A stretch of DNA of 64,000 bases from Desertibaculum subflavum (GTDB taxonomy: Bacteria > Pseudomonadota > Alphaproteobacteria > Ferrovibrionales > Ferrovibrionaceae), in assembly GCA_003576705.1 (NCBI GenBank), contig QOZS01000020.1, positions 29,646 to 93,645 on the forward strand. The letters are read 5' to 3'. Below are positions 33,631 to 43,196 of this stretch, piece by piece (the stretch's first letter is position 1; every line of letters starts with the position of its first letter). The position numbers and the translations under genes were made by a program. Below the pieces are notes generated by a model. That model worked only from the letters and a program-made list of their open reading frames with translations, was not told where the DNA came from and searched no databases.

Positions 33631-35889
33631 ATGCCGCGAGCCCGCGCCCTGATTTTCTGTTTTTTCGCCGTTCTCCTGATGGCGGCCGTCTCGCCGTCTC
33701 GCGCCGCCGAACCGTCTGCGACCGCGCCCACGGCGGGGGAGCTGGAAGCCCTGGTCACCACCATCGAGGATCCGGCCGCGCGCGAGAAGCTGGTCGGCCA
33801 GCTCAAGGCCCTGATCGCTGCCCAGCGCCAGGCCGCAGCGCCCGAGGAGGATGAGGAGATCGGGTCCGGCATCGTCGCCGACCTGTCGCGCCGCCTCGCC
33901 CGGGCGAGCCAGTCGGTCGCCTCGGCCGCCGAGGCGCTGCGCGACGCGCCGCAGATCTCGCGCTGGCTGCAACGCCAAGTCGACGACCCCGCTGCCATCG
34001 CGCGCTGGAAGGCGGTGGCGCTGTATCTGGTGCTGGCGCTCGCCGCCGGCTTCATTCTGGAATGGCTCGCCCGCCTGTTGCTGCGCCGGCCGCAACGTGC
34101 CGCCCTCCCGCGCGGCGATGAAGGCTGGCTCACCCGCTCCGGCCTGGTGCTGGTGGCAATCGTGCTGGACCTGATGCCGCTGGTGGCCTTCGCGGCGGGC
34201 GCTTACGGCGTGCTTGCCGCTGCGGATCCGCCGCGTGTCGCCCGCCTGGTCGCCATCACGATCGCCAATGCCTATCTGCTCGCCTCCATGGCCATGGTGC
34301 TGGCGAACTGGTTGCTGAACCCGCCGATCCCGGCGGCGAAGCTGCACCGCCTGAGAGAGGAGACCTCGCACTACCTCGTCATCTGGGCCCGGCGCTTCAT
34401 CATCGTGCTGGCGGCCGGTTGGTTCACCGCCGAGGCCCTGCGCCCGCTCGGCCTGCCGGAGGCCGGGTATGTCGCCGTGCTCAAAGTGCTCGGCCTGATC
34501 GTACTCGGCATGGTCATCCTTCTGATCCTGCAGAACCGGACATCGGTCGCCGATTTCATCGCGGCGGAGGCGCAGCCGGAAGACGCGACGCCGCGGCGCT
34601 TCGCCCGCCTGCGCCGCCGGGTCGGCGACATCTGGCATCCGCTCGCGATCATCTACGCCGTCGCCCTTTACGTCATCTGGGCGCTGGAGATCGAAGGCGG
34701 CTTCCCCTACATGCTGCGCGGCAGCGTCCTCACCATCATGGTCCTGCTGATCGCCACGGCGGTTAATTTGGCGATCCGCCGAGGCAGCGGGCGGCTGTTC
34801 GCCGTGCGCGAGGACCTGCGTCAGCGCTTCCCCGGCCTGGAGACTCGCGCCAACCGCTATCTGCCGGTGATGCAGAATGTGCTGCACGGCCTCGTCTGGG
34901 CCGCCGCGGCGGTCGCCATCCTGTCGGCCTGGGGCATGGACGTCGCCGGCTGGGTGCAGCATGGCTTCGGCGGCCGAGTCGTCCAGGCGGTGTTCACCAT
35001 CGGCATCGTCACCCTGCTCGCAGTCGTGGTCTGGGAGGGCACGTCCGCGGCGATCGTGCGCTATCTCACCAAGACCGACGCCGATGGCAAGCCGCTCGCC
35101 CGCAGCTCGCGCGTGCGCAGCCTATTGCCGGTGATGCGCAATCTGGTCTTCGTCGTGCTCGCCACCATGGTGGTGCTGATCGCGCTGTCGGAATTCGGCG
35201 TCAACATCGCACCCTTGCTCGCCACCGCCGGCGTCGCCGGTCTCGCCATCGGCTTCGGCGCGCAGACGCTGGTCAAGGACGTGATCACCGGCGCCTTCAT
35301 CATGTTCGAGGATTCGGTGGCGGTTGGCGACGTGGTGAAGGCGGGCGATTATGCCGGCCTGGTCGAAGGCCTCTCGATCCGCTCCATGCGGCTGCGCGAT
35401 TTCAACGGCAACGTGCACATCGTGCCGTTCAGCGCGGTCAACCAGATCACCAACATGACCAAGGAATTCTCGTTCTATGTCTTCGACCTCGGCGTCGCCT
35501 ATCGCGAGGACACCGACGAAGTGGTCAAGGTGCTGAAGGAGATCGGCGCCGAGCTGCAGGCCGACCCCAATTTCGGCTACATGATCCTGGAGCCCCTGGA
35601 GGTGGTCGGGGTCGATGCCTTCGCGGATTCGGCGGTTATCATCAAGGCGCGGATCAAGACGGCGCCGATCCGGCAGTGGACGGTGGGCCGCGAAATGAAT
35701 CGTCGCATCAAGAAGCGCTTCGACGAGCTCGGCATCGAAATCCCCTTCCCGCATGTCACGCTGTATTTCGGCGAAGACAAGGGCGGCAAGGCGCCACCCG
35801 CCCGCCTCGAGATGCGCCCGGCTGGCGGAAGTCGACCCACCGGACCGATCATTCCCGAGCGGCCGGAGGAGAGGCCGGCGACGTCATGA
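33631..35889 (+). CDS. Large mechanosensitive channel of MscS family
   Basis: The 752-residue protein has a signal peptide (residues 1 to about 26), a periplasmic coiled region, several membrane helices (about 130-520) and a C-terminal MscS core. The core has the pore helix pattern ATAGVAGLAIGFGAQTLVKD and the beta domain FEDSVAVGDVVKAGDYAGLV. Such YbdG/YjeP-size channels open on hypo-osmotic shock to release solutes. The following pseudouridine synthase gene overlaps its stop as ATGA. Confidence 0.9.
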   Translation: MPRARALIFCFFAVLLMAAVSPSRAAEPSATAPTAGELEALVTTIEDPAAREKLVGQLKALIAAQRQAAAPEEDEEIGSGIVADLSRRLARASQSVASAAEALRDAPQISRWLQRQVDDPAAIARWKAVALYLVLALAAGFILEWLARLLLRRPQRAALPRGDEGWLTRSGLVLVAIVLDLMPLVAFAAGAYGVLAAADPPRVARLVAITIANAYLLASMAMVLANWLLNPPIPAAKLHRLREETSHYLVIWARRFIIVLAAGWFTAEALRPLGLPEAGYVAVLKVLGLIVLGMVILLILQNRTSVADFIAAEAQPEDATPRRFARLRRRVGDIWHPLAIIYAVALYVIWALEIEGGFPYMLRGSVLTIMVLLIATAVNLAIRRGSGRLFAVREDLRQRFPGLETRANRYLPVMQNVLHGLVWAAAAVAILSAWGMDVAGWVQHGFGGRVVQAVFTIGIVTLLAVVVWEGTSAAIVRYLTKTDADGKPLARSSRVRSLLPVMRNLVFVVLATMVVLIALSEFGVNIAPLLATAGVAGLAIGFGAQTLVKDVITGAFIMFEDSVAVGDVVKAGDYAGLVEGLSIRSMRLRDFNGNVHIVPFSAVNQITNMTKEFSFYVFDLGVAYREDTDEVVKVLKEIGAELQADPNFGYMILEPLEVVGVDAFADSAVIIKARIKTAPIRQWTVGREMNRRIKKRFDELGIEIPFPHVTLYFGEDKGGKAPPARLEMRPAGGSRPTGPIIPERPEERPATS

Positions 35890-36656
35890 CCGCGGAAGGC
35901 AAATCCGGCGAGCGAATCGCCAAGGTCATCGCCCGCGCCGGCATCTGCTCGCGCCGCGACGCGGAGCGCCTGATCGAGGAAGGCCGTGTTGCCGTCGATG
36001 GCAAGGTGCTGAAGACGCCGGCTTTCAACGTCGGGCCGGACGCGGCGATCGTCGTCGACGGCCGTCCCATCGGCCCGGCCGAGCGTACGCGCCTCTGGCG
36101 CTATCACAAGCCGGCCGGCCTGGTTACCACCCACAAGGACCCGCAAGGGCGGCGCACCGTGTTCGACGCGCTGCGCCAGCAGCTGCCGCGCGTCATCTCG
36201 ATCGGCCGACTCGACCTCAATTCCGAAGGTCTGCTGCTGCTCACCAATGACGGCGCCCTGGCGCGCCGGCTGGAACTGCCGGAGACCGGCTGGGTGCGGC
36301 GCTACCGCGTCCGCGTGCATGGGCGGCCGGAGGCGAAGCAGCTGGCGGCGCTGGCCAAGGGCATCACCGTCGAAGGCATCCATTACGGACCGATCGAAGC
36401 CAGCCTCGACAGCGCGAGCGGCAGCAATGCATGGCTCACCGTCGCGCTCAAGGAAGGCAAGAACCGCGAAGTGCGCAAGGCGATGGAGCATCTGGGCTTC
36501 ACGGTCAGCCGGCTGATCCGCGTCGCCTACGGGCCGTTCCAGCTCGGCCACCTGCCGGTCGGCGGCATCGACGAGGTTCCCGGCAGGGTCATCGCCGATC
36601 AGACCGGCCAAAAGGCGAAGCGACCGTCACGCCGAAGCCAGGCGGCAGGCACATGA
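35886..36656 (+). CDS. rluB: RsuA/RluB-family pseudouridine synthase
   Basis: The 256-residue protein has an N-terminal S4 domain (IAKVIARAGICSRRDAERLI) and the RsuA-type catalytic core with the nucleophile aspartate in SIGRLDLNSEGLLLLTNDG. RluB modifies U2605 of 23S rRNA, while the paralogue RluE or RsuA would modify other sites; RluB is the most probable by the S4 domain and size. The ATG overlaps the MscS stop (ATGA). The longer open frame upstream overlaps MscS and was not used. The C-terminus ends in a lysine/arginine-rich tail. Confidence 0.85.
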   Translation: MTAEGKSGERIAKVIARAGICSRRDAERLIEEGRVAVDGKVLKTPAFNVGPDAAIVVDGRPIGPAERTRLWRYHKPAGLVTTHKDPQGRRTVFDALRQQLPRVISIGRLDLNSEGLLLLTNDGALARRLELPETGWVRRYRVRVHGRPEAKQLAALAKGITVEGIHYGPIEASLDSASGSNAWLTVALKEGKNREVRKAMEHLGFTVSRLIRVAYGPFQLGHLPVGGIDEVPGRVIADQTGQKAKRPSRRSQAAGT

Positions 36657-36752
36657 GCCGAATTTAATGTGCTTTTAAGGTGCCGGAGCTTGTGCGCTTC
36701 GCGGCGGCGGCACAGAACGGCCCATCTTCCGAGCGCCTCCCGGAGCTTCCCC

Positions 36753-38483
36753 ATGGCCCCCACCGGCCGGTTCGACTGGCGTGCCTTCTGGGCACTCTGC
36801 AAGCCATATTGGACATCCGAGGACCGCTGGAAGGCGTCCGGCCTGCTCGCCGCGGTCATCGTCTTGAACCTCGGACAGGTCTACCTGAACGTTCTGTTCA
36901 CCGACTGGAACAAGACCTTCTATGACGCGCTCCAAGACAAGAACTGGGACGATTTCGTCGGCGCTCTCGCCTACTTCGCCGTGCTCTCGGCGATCTTCAT
37001 CGTCGTTGCCGTGGTCACGATCTACCTGCAGCAGCTGCTGCAGATCCGCTGGCGGAGCTGGCTGACCGACAGATACCTGACGGGCTGGCTCGGCAGCCGC
37101 AGCTACTATCTGACGCCGCTCGTCGGCGACGGCAACGACAACCCCGACCAGCGCATCGCCGAAGACCTGCGCCAGTTCGTGAGCCTCACCCTGACGCTCT
37201 CGCTCGGCCTGCTCTCGGCGATCGTCAGCCTTGCCTCCTTCGCGACCCTGCTCTGGGTCCTGTCGGGGCCGCTGGACTTCACCGCCTTCGGCTTCGAGAT
37301 CACCGTTCCCGGCTATCTCATGTGGGCCGCAATCCTCTACGCCATGCTCGGCACGTGGCTGATCCATCTGATCGGGCGGCCGCTGATCCGACTGAACTTC
37401 ATGCAGGAGCGCTACGAAGCCGATTTCCGCTTCGGCATGGCACGCCTGCGCGAATACGCGGAGGCGGTGGCGCTCTCCGCTGGCGAGCCGCGCGAGCATG
37501 CCGGACTGATGCAGCGGTTCGGCAATGTCATCCGCAACTACCACGCCCTGATGGTGCGCCAGCTGCAGCTCGGCCTTGCCCGCGTGAGCTACAACCAGGC
37601 GGCCGTCATCTTTCCCTTCGCCGTGGTGTCGCCGGCCTATTTCTCCGGCCGGATGCAGCTCGGCGACGTGATGCAGACTGCATCTGCCTTCGATCAGGTG
37701 CGGCAGGCCCTGTCCTACATCATCGATTCCTATACCAGCATCGCCGATTGGCGCGCCGTGTGCGACCGGTTGACGGGCTTCCGCCTTGCCGTCGCGGCGG
37801 CGGAGGCGCGCATGGCAGAGAGCATGGTGACGCGAGAATCCGAGCCTCGATCCGATCTCACCGTCGAGAGCCTGGATGTCGGCCTGCCCGACGGGCGCGT
37901 GCTGTACCAGGCGCGCGATGTACATCTGGCGGCGGGCGAGCGCGTGCTGGTGCGCGGGCCGTCCGGCTCCGGCAAGTCGACCTTGTTCCGTGTGCTCGCC
38001 GGCATCTGGCCGTTCGGCCAGGGCAAGGTGCGGCTGCCCCAGACCGAACGCGTGATGTTCCTGCCGCAGCGGCCCTATCTGCCGCTCGGCACGCTGGAGG
38101 ACGCGCTCTGCTATCCGGACGCGCCGACGGCGTTCGACGATGCGGCCAAGGAGGAAGCGTTGCGCGCGGCCGAACTGGCGCCGCTCGCCGACCGCCTGAA
38201 GGAAGAACGCCCCTGGGCGCAGACCTTGTCGCCCGGCGAGCAGCAGCGGCTCGCCCTCGCTCGCGCTTTCCTGCGCCGGCCGGAATGGCTGTTCCTCGAC
38301 GAGGCGACTTCGGCGCTCGACGAAGCGACGGAGCGACGACTTTACGAGCGCCTGCGCGAGCGGCTGCCGCAGGCCATGATCGCCAGCATCGGGCATCGGC
38401 CGACGCTCGCGACCTTCCACCAACGTGCCCTGGAAGTGCATCCGGAAGCGACGCCGCCCCAACTGGTCGCGAGCGCTGTCTAG
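36753..38483 (+). CDS. ABC transporter, fused SbmA/BacA-like membrane and ATPase domains
   Basis: The 576-residue protein has an N-terminal ABC_membrane_2 (SbmA/BacA/YddA) half with about six helices and LPLVGDGNDNPDQRIAEDL-like loops, then one nucleotide-binding domain. The Walker A is G-P-S-G-S-G-K-S-T, the signature is LSPGEQQRLALARAF, and the Walker B is WLFLDEATSALDEATE. BacA-type transporters import peptides or very-long-chain fatty acyl chains for lipid A, and peptide uptake can sensitise cells to antimicrobial peptides. The ATG at 36753 has GGAG eight bases upstream. A stem-loop lies 22 bases after the stop. Confidence 0.86.
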   Translation: MAPTGRFDWRAFWALCKPYWTSEDRWKASGLLAAVIVLNLGQVYLNVLFTDWNKTFYDALQDKNWDDFVGALAYFAVLSAIFIVVAVVTIYLQQLLQIRWRSWLTDRYLTGWLGSRSYYLTPLVGDGNDNPDQRIAEDLRQFVSLTLTLSLGLLSAIVSLASFATLLWVLSGPLDFTAFGFEITVPGYLMWAAILYAMLGTWLIHLIGRPLIRLNFMQERYEADFRFGMARLREYAEAVALSAGEPREHAGLMQRFGNVIRNYHALMVRQLQLGLARVSYNQAAVIFPFAVVSPAYFSGRMQLGDVMQTASAFDQVRQALSYIIDSYTSIADWRAVCDRLTGFRLAVAAAEARMAESMVTRESEPRSDLTVESLDVGLPDGRVLYQARDVHLAAGERVLVRGPSGSGKSTLFRVLAGIWPFGQGKVRLPQTERVMFLPQRPYLPLGTLEDALCYPDAPTAFDDAAKEEALRAAELAPLADRLKEERPWAQTLSPGEQQRLALARAFLRRPEWLFLDEATSALDEATERRLYERLRERLPQAMIASIGHRPTLATFHQRALEVHPEATPPQLVASAV

Positions 38484-38505
38484 TTCGATAGCGATCCTGA
38501 ACTGC

Positions 38506-38544
38506 GAAGCCCCGCGGGGCACTGGGGCCGCAACGCGGGGCTTC
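38506..38544 (+). terminator. Probable transcription terminator after the ABC transporter gene
   Basis: GAAGCCCCGC at 38506-38515 and GCGGGGCTTC at 38535-38544 form a perfect 10-bp GC-rich stem with a 19-base loop. No T-run follows, so it may act with Rho or as an mRNA-stabilising hairpin. Confidence 0.45.
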
Positions 38545-38946
38545 ATGAGTGCGGGGAATCCGTCCTGGATCCGCGCGGCCCGACCGGTACCGTCGGGCTA
38601 TGGGAAATCCGGCTTGGGTCGCCCCAGAGGCCGGCGATGTCGCTTTCAGATTGTCTGGGCCGGGTGGACCAGCCGGTCACCCCTGACCCGGTGGCGTTTC
38701 GCCGATGGTCAGCACCTCCTGAAGGAAGTCCAACCGGACCTGCTGCCCGCCGCACCGTGCTTCGATGGAGGAAGCCGCCGGTCGATGGATGTCGCCGCCC
38801 CCTTCTGGGACGGCAGCGTTCGCACAGGCCCGCACGAACATCGGAATGCTGTCACAACGCACGCGCCGACGCAATGCCCGAGCGGTGGCAAAGCAAGTGC
38901 CGCCCGCTTACAGTCGCACGCAATAACGAGCTTCGGGAGCAACGCC
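38545..38946. other. Gap without a recognised gene
   Basis: These 402 bases lie between the hairpin and the acyl-CoA dehydrogenase. The only long open frame here is the upstream extension of the dehydrogenase, which has no family match. GGGAG before GTG at 38947 is the only evident signal. Confidence 0.5.
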
Positions 38947-40113
38947 GTGGATCTGAGTCTGACGCCAGAGGACATCGCCTTCCGTGACGAGGTGCGCGCC
39001 TTTCTCGACGAGAAACTCACGCCGGACCTGCGGGCATGGGGCCAGCTCACGCGCAGCTTCGTCGGCGATGTCGAGATCGGCAAGCGCTGGCAAAAGATCG
39101 TGCACGCCAAGGGCTGGGGCGCACCGGCCTGGCCGGTGGAGCATGGCGGCACCGGCTGGACGGCGATGCAGCGCTACATCTTCGAGCGCGAGAGCGCCGC
39201 GGCGCGGGCGCCGAAATTCTTCAACATGGGCATCCGCATGGTCGGCCCGGTGATCATGAAATTTGGCACGCCCGCGCAGAAGGCGCAGTTCCTCCCCGCA
39301 ACGGTCGGCGCCGAGATCATGTGGTGCCAGGGCTATTCGGAGCCCGGCTCCGGCTCCGACCTCGCTTCGCTGCAGACCCGCGCCGAGCGCGACGGCGATC
39401 ACTACGTGATCAACGGATCCAAGATCTGGACCACGCTCGCCCACTATGCCGACTGGATGTTCTGCCTGGTCCGCACCAACAGGGACGTCAAGCAACAGGA
39501 CGGCATCAGCTTCGTATTGATCGACATGAAGACGCCGGGCCTCTCGATCCGGCCGATCATCACGCTCGCCGGCGACCACGAGGTGAACCAGGTCTTCTTC
39601 GACAATGTGCGCGTGCCGATCGCCAATCGGGTCGGCGAGGAGAACAAGGGCTGGACCGTCGCCAAGTACCTGCTGGAATTCGAGCGCGGCGGCATCTACA
39701 GCCCCAACCCGGCCGAGATCCTGGAAATGGCCGACGAGGCCTGCGACACGCCGGCGCTGACCGCCCGCACGGCGCAGACGCGGATCGCCAACATGGCGCT
39801 GGAATACACCGAGAAGCGCGTCTTCTCCTCACTGACCACCGGCGGCAGCACCGGCGCCCTGTCGTCGCTGCTCAAGATCCGCGGTACCGAGCTGACCCAG
39901 GCGGCCTCCGAGATCGCCATGGACGCGAACGATCTCTACGCCCTGGTCGACCAGCCGGACGCACTGACGCCGGTCTCCAACGCCGTGCCGCTCGGCCAGG
40001 CGGAGCTGGTCACCGCGACCTATCGCCATCTCAACAACCGCGCCGCCTCGATCTATGGCGGCTCCAACGAAATCCAGCGCAACATCATCGCCAAGGCGGT
40101 GCTGGGCCTGTGA
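38947..40113 (+). CDS. Acyl-CoA dehydrogenase
   Basis: The 388-residue flavoenzyme has the acyl-CoA dehydrogenase architecture: an N-terminal helical domain, the middle beta domain with WCQGYSEPGSGSDLAS and NGSKIWTTLAHYADW, and a C-terminal helical domain ending IYGGSNEIQRNIIAKAVLGL. It is not especially close to the atuD pair; the GSNEIQ ending resembles FadE- and steroid/cholate-type enzymes. It oxidises an acyl-CoA at the alpha-beta bond. The GTG at 38947, with GGGAG upstream, was chosen over the longer frame, whose extra residues are of low complexity. Confidence 0.87.
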   Translation: MDLSLTPEDIAFRDEVRAFLDEKLTPDLRAWGQLTRSFVGDVEIGKRWQKIVHAKGWGAPAWPVEHGGTGWTAMQRYIFERESAAARAPKFFNMGIRMVGPVIMKFGTPAQKAQFLPATVGAEIMWCQGYSEPGSGSDLASLQTRAERDGDHYVINGSKIWTTLAHYADWMFCLVRTNRDVKQQDGISFVLIDMKTPGLSIRPIITLAGDHEVNQVFFDNVRVPIANRVGEENKGWTVAKYLLEFERGGIYSPNPAEILEMADEACDTPALTARTAQTRIANMALEYTEKRVFSSLTTGGSTGALSSLLKIRGTELTQAASEIAMDANDLYALVDQPDALTPVSNAVPLGQAELVTATYRHLNNRAASIYGGSNEIQRNIIAKAVLGL

Positions 40114-40138
40114 TCTGCAGCGTGGCTGCCGCATTCGA

Positions 40139-40268
40139 GCCCTCCCGCGACCGAAGGGCGGGGGAGGGTTGGGTGGGGGCGGTCGCCGCAAGGCGGGCCG
40201 TGCGCCAAACGGCCGCCGCCCCCACCCCAACCCTCCCCCACGTCGCTTCGCGACGCGAGGGAGGGAGC
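40139..40268. repeat. GC-rich inverted repeat (interspersed-repeat type)
   Basis: Between the dehydrogenase and the dGTPase, a 23-base arm at 40160-40182 (G5AG3T2G3T..) pairs with 40216-40239 with one extra base. Outer CCCTCCCGCG at the left and CGCGAGGGAGGG at the right continue the symmetry. The right end contains GAGGGAG, which is also the ribosome site of the next gene. Confidence 0.6.
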
Positions 40269-40273
40269 TGACG

Positions 40274-41572
40274 ATGCATTGGCGCCGGCTGCTCTCGACG
40301 CGCCGTTTCGGGCACGGTGACGCGCCGGTACCGCGGCCGGCGCGCAGCGCCTTCCAGAAGGATTGGGACCGGGTCGTCTTCTCCTCCGCCTTCCGCAGGC
40401 TGCAGGACAAGACGCAGGTGCATTCGCTGCCCGAGAACGACTACGTCCGCACCCGGCTCACCCATTCGCTGGAAGTCTCCTCGGTCGGCCGCTCGCTCGG
40501 CGCCGCGGTCGGCCAGGTGGTGCGCGAACGCGGCGGCGATCTCGGCGACGCCTCGCCTTCGGATGTCGGCGCCGTGGTCGCGGCGGCGGCGGTGGCGCAC
40601 GATATCGGCAACCCACCCTTCGGCCATTTCGGCGAGGACACGATCCGCCACTGGTTCCGCGCCGACGGCGCGCGCCACCTGACCGAGCTCTCGCCCGTCG
40701 AGCGGGCCGATCTCGAAACCTTCGAGGGCAACGCCGAGGGCTTCCGCCTGGTCGCGCGGCTGCAGAACTGGCGCGACGACGGCGGGCTTCGCCTTACCGC
40801 CGCCACGCTCGGCAGCATGACCAAGTATCCGTTCGGCGCCGCCCCGGGACGGACGAAGTTCGGCTATTTCGCCGCCGAGGCCGACCTGTTCCGCGCCGTC
40901 GCCGAGGAGATCGGCCTCGTGCCGCGCAATGACGGCTGGTGCCGCCACCCGCTCGCCCATCTGGTCGAGGCGGCGGACGATATCTGCTATCGCGTGGTGG
41001 ACCTGGAAGACGGCTTCAAGCTCGGCCGGCTCGGCTTCGAGGAGACCGAGGCGCTGCTGCTCGCGCTCCTCCCCCAGACGCCGTCGCGCTACGCCTCGGT
41101 GGGAGAGGCCTCGCAGAAGATCGCCTATCTGCGCGCCAAGGCGATCGGCCGCCTGATCGATGCCGCCGTCACCGCGTTCTTCGACCATGAAGCGCCAATC
41201 ATGGCCGGCGCGTTCGGCGGCGACCTACTTGGCCAGACGCGCCACGCCGAGACGTTGAACTCGATGGAGCGACTGGAGACCCAGCGCCTGTTCCAGAGCC
41301 GCGAGCGGCTGGAGCTGGAGATCGGCGCCGGCGAGGTGCTGACCACTCTGCTCGCAAGCTTCGTCAGCGCGGTGGAGGAATGGGCGGCTGCCGGATTCCG
41401 CGACGACGCACTGTCACCCCGGGCGCGCGCCCTGGTCGGCCTGATGCCGGCGGCGCCGCATACCGGCGCGCGCTACCAGCGCCTGCTCGCGGTGGTCGAC
41501 TTCATCGCCGGCATGACCGACACCTATGCCGTCACCACCTTCCGCCGCCTCAAAGGGCTGGTGAAGGCCTGA
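40274..41572 (+). CDS. dgt: Deoxyguanosinetriphosphate triphosphohydrolase-like protein
   Basis: The 432-residue HD-superfamily phosphohydrolase splits dGTP or related dNTPs into nucleoside and triphosphate. The metal-binding His and His-Asp are in RLTHSLEVSSVGR and VAHDIGNPPFGHFGE. The opening FQKDWDRVVFSSAFRRLQDKTQV is diagnostic of the bacterial dGTPase family. The start at 40274 was chosen because the ribosome site GAGGGAG lies at the end of the neighbouring repeat and the homologous N-terminus begins just after it. Confidence 0.88.
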   Translation: MHWRRLLSTRRFGHGDAPVPRPARSAFQKDWDRVVFSSAFRRLQDKTQVHSLPENDYVRTRLTHSLEVSSVGRSLGAAVGQVVRERGGDLGDASPSDVGAVVAAAAVAHDIGNPPFGHFGEDTIRHWFRADGARHLTELSPVERADLETFEGNAEGFRLVARLQNWRDDGGLRLTAATLGSMTKYPFGAAPGRTKFGYFAAEADLFRAVAEEIGLVPRNDGWCRHPLAHLVEAADDICYRVVDLEDGFKLGRLGFEETEALLLALLPQTPSRYASVGEASQKIAYLRAKAIGRLIDAAVTAFFDHEAPIMAGAFGGDLLGQTRHAETLNSMERLETQRLFQSRERLELEIGAGEVLTTLLASFVSAVEEWAAAGFRDDALSPRARALVGLMPAAPHTGARYQRLLAVVDFIAGMTDTYAVTTFRRLKGLVKA

Positions 41573-41613
41573 GCCGGCCACGTATCATCACATCTGGAGT
41601 TGGGGAGACGCCG

Positions 41614-42213
41614 ATGGCGCTGCATGTCGACTACTACATGACCTTGAACTCACCCTGGACCTATCTCGGCGGCCGGCGTTTCGAGGCGATGCTGGCGAAA
41701 TACGGCGCCACCGCGACGATCAAGCCGGTCGATTACGGCAAGATCTTCCCGCAATCGGGCGGTCTGCCGCTGCCCAAGCGCGCACCGCAGCGCCAGGCCT
41801 ATCGGCTGGTCGAGCTCGCGCGCTGGCGCGACTTCACTGGCGAGCCGCTGACCTTGCAGCCGAAATTCTGGCCGGCCAAGGACGAGCTCGCCCGCAACAT
41901 GGTCATCGCCGCGCGCAGCCAGGGCAACAACGCGATCAAGCTTGCGCATGCGCTGATGCGCGCCGTCTGGGCCGAGGAGAAGGACATCTCCGATCCCGCA
42001 ACGGTCGACGCCATCGCCCAGGGCTGCGGGCTCGACGGTCACGGCCTCCGACAGGCGGCGGCGGATCCCGCCCATGCTGCCGCCTACGAAGCCGATACGC
42101 AGGAGGCGCTGGAACGCGGCGTGTTCGGCGCGCCGTCCTATGTCGTCGATGGCGAGATCTTCTGGGGCCAGGACCGGCTCGATTTCCTCGACCGTCGGCT
42201 GGCCAAGGGTTGA
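41614..42213 (+). CDS. DsbA-fold 2-hydroxychromene-2-carboxylate isomerase (kappa GST-like)
   Basis: The 199-residue protein begins V-D-Y-Y-M-T-L-N-S-P-W-T-Y-L-G, the kappa-class GST/HCCA isomerase start, where the serine replaces the redox cysteine of DsbA. C-terminal elements G-V-F-G-A-P-S-Y-V-V-D-G and E-I-F-W-G-Q-D-R-L-D-F match the family. The enzyme class uses glutathione to isomerise 2-hydroxychromene-2-carboxylate in naphthalene or related aromatic degradation, although many members have unknown substrates. It starts 41 bases after the dGTPase gene and precedes an esterase gene by 28 bases. Confidence 0.85.
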   Translation: MALHVDYYMTLNSPWTYLGGRRFEAMLAKYGATATIKPVDYGKIFPQSGGLPLPKRAPQRQAYRLVELARWRDFTGEPLTLQPKFWPAKDELARNMVIAARSQGNNAIKLAHALMRAVWAEEKDISDPATVDAIAQGCGLDGHGLRQAAADPAHAAAYEADTQEALERGVFGAPSYVVDGEIFWGQDRLDFLDRRLAKG

Positions 42214-42241
42214 AACAGAACGACAAAGAGGAGAGTTAGGG

Positions 42242-43180
42242 ATGGCGCTCGACAAGGAAGCGCAGTGGGTTTTCGACCTGATCAAGCAATCCGGCCGGCC
42301 GGCGCTCAACACGCTGTCGCCGACCGAGGCCAAGGCGCTGTTCGAACAGACCGCCGTGGTGCTGGCGCCGCCGCCGGCACCACTACCGAAGGTGGAGGAT
42401 ATCAAGATCCCCGGTCCCGCCGGCGACATCCCCGCCCGCCTCTATGTCGCGAGCGAGGCGAAGGAGCCGCAGCCGGCGCTGGTCTTCTATCACGGCGGCG
42501 GCTGGGTGATCGGCGGCCTGAACAGCTACGACGCGCTCTGCCGCGCGCTGGCGAAGAAGGCGAACTGCACCGTCGTCTCGGTCGACTACCGCCTGGCGCC
42601 GGAGCACAAATTCCCCGCCGCCTATGACGACAGCCTCGCCGCCTTCCGCTGGGTCGCCGCCAATGCCGCGCAGCTCAACATCGACCCGGCGCGCATCGCG
42701 GTCGGCGGTGACAGCGCCGGCGGCAATCTCTCCGCCTGCGTCACCCAGGCCACGCGTGGCGATCAGATCAAGGCCTGCTTCCAGATGCTGATCTATCCCG
42801 GCGCCGACATGCGCATGGGCCACAAGAGCCATGTGGAGAATGCCGAGGGCTACATCCTCACGCGCGACCTGATCACCTGGTTCGTGAACCTGTATCTGCG
42901 CGACGAGAAGGACAAGTCGGATGTCCGCGCCTCGCCGCTGCTCTGCACCGACTATGCCGGCCTGCCGCCGGCCTTTGTCCTGCTCGCCGGCTACGACCCG
43001 CTGCGCGACGAGGGCCGCGACTATGCCGAGCGGCTCAACGCGGCCGGCGTGCCGGTGCGCATCTCGCTCTATCCCGGCATGTATCACGGCTTCTTCAACG
43101 CCTCCGGCGCGCTGACCAACTCGAAGCACGCGGTCGAGGAGGCAGCCTCGGCGCTGCGCGTCGCCTTCGGCGGCTTCTGA
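42242..43180 (+). CDS. HSL-family alpha/beta hydrolase (esterase/lipase)
   Basis: The 312-residue protein has the hormone-sensitive-lipase fold, with the oxyanion motif H-G-G-G-W and nucleophile serine in G-G-D-S-A-G-G. The acid lies in the GYDPLRDEG segment and the histidine in Y-H-G-F-F. Such enzymes hydrolyse short-chain acyl esters in the cytoplasm. A second member of the same family is encoded at 52105. The ribosome site is GAGGAG. The isomerase, esterase and cyclase genes lie in the same direction with short gaps. Confidence 0.88.
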   Translation: MALDKEAQWVFDLIKQSGRPALNTLSPTEAKALFEQTAVVLAPPPAPLPKVEDIKIPGPAGDIPARLYVASEAKEPQPALVFYHGGGWVIGGLNSYDALCRALAKKANCTVVSVDYRLAPEHKFPAAYDDSLAAFRWVAANAAQLNIDPARIAVGGDSAGGNLSACVTQATRGDQIKACFQMLIYPGADMRMGHKSHVENAEGYILTRDLITWFVNLYLRDEKDKSDVRASPLLCTDYAGLPPAFVLLAGYDPLRDEGRDYAERLNAAGVPVRISLYPGMYHGFFNASGALTNSKHAVEEAASALRVAFGGF

Positions 43181-43196
43181 CCGGGCGCGGCGCGGC

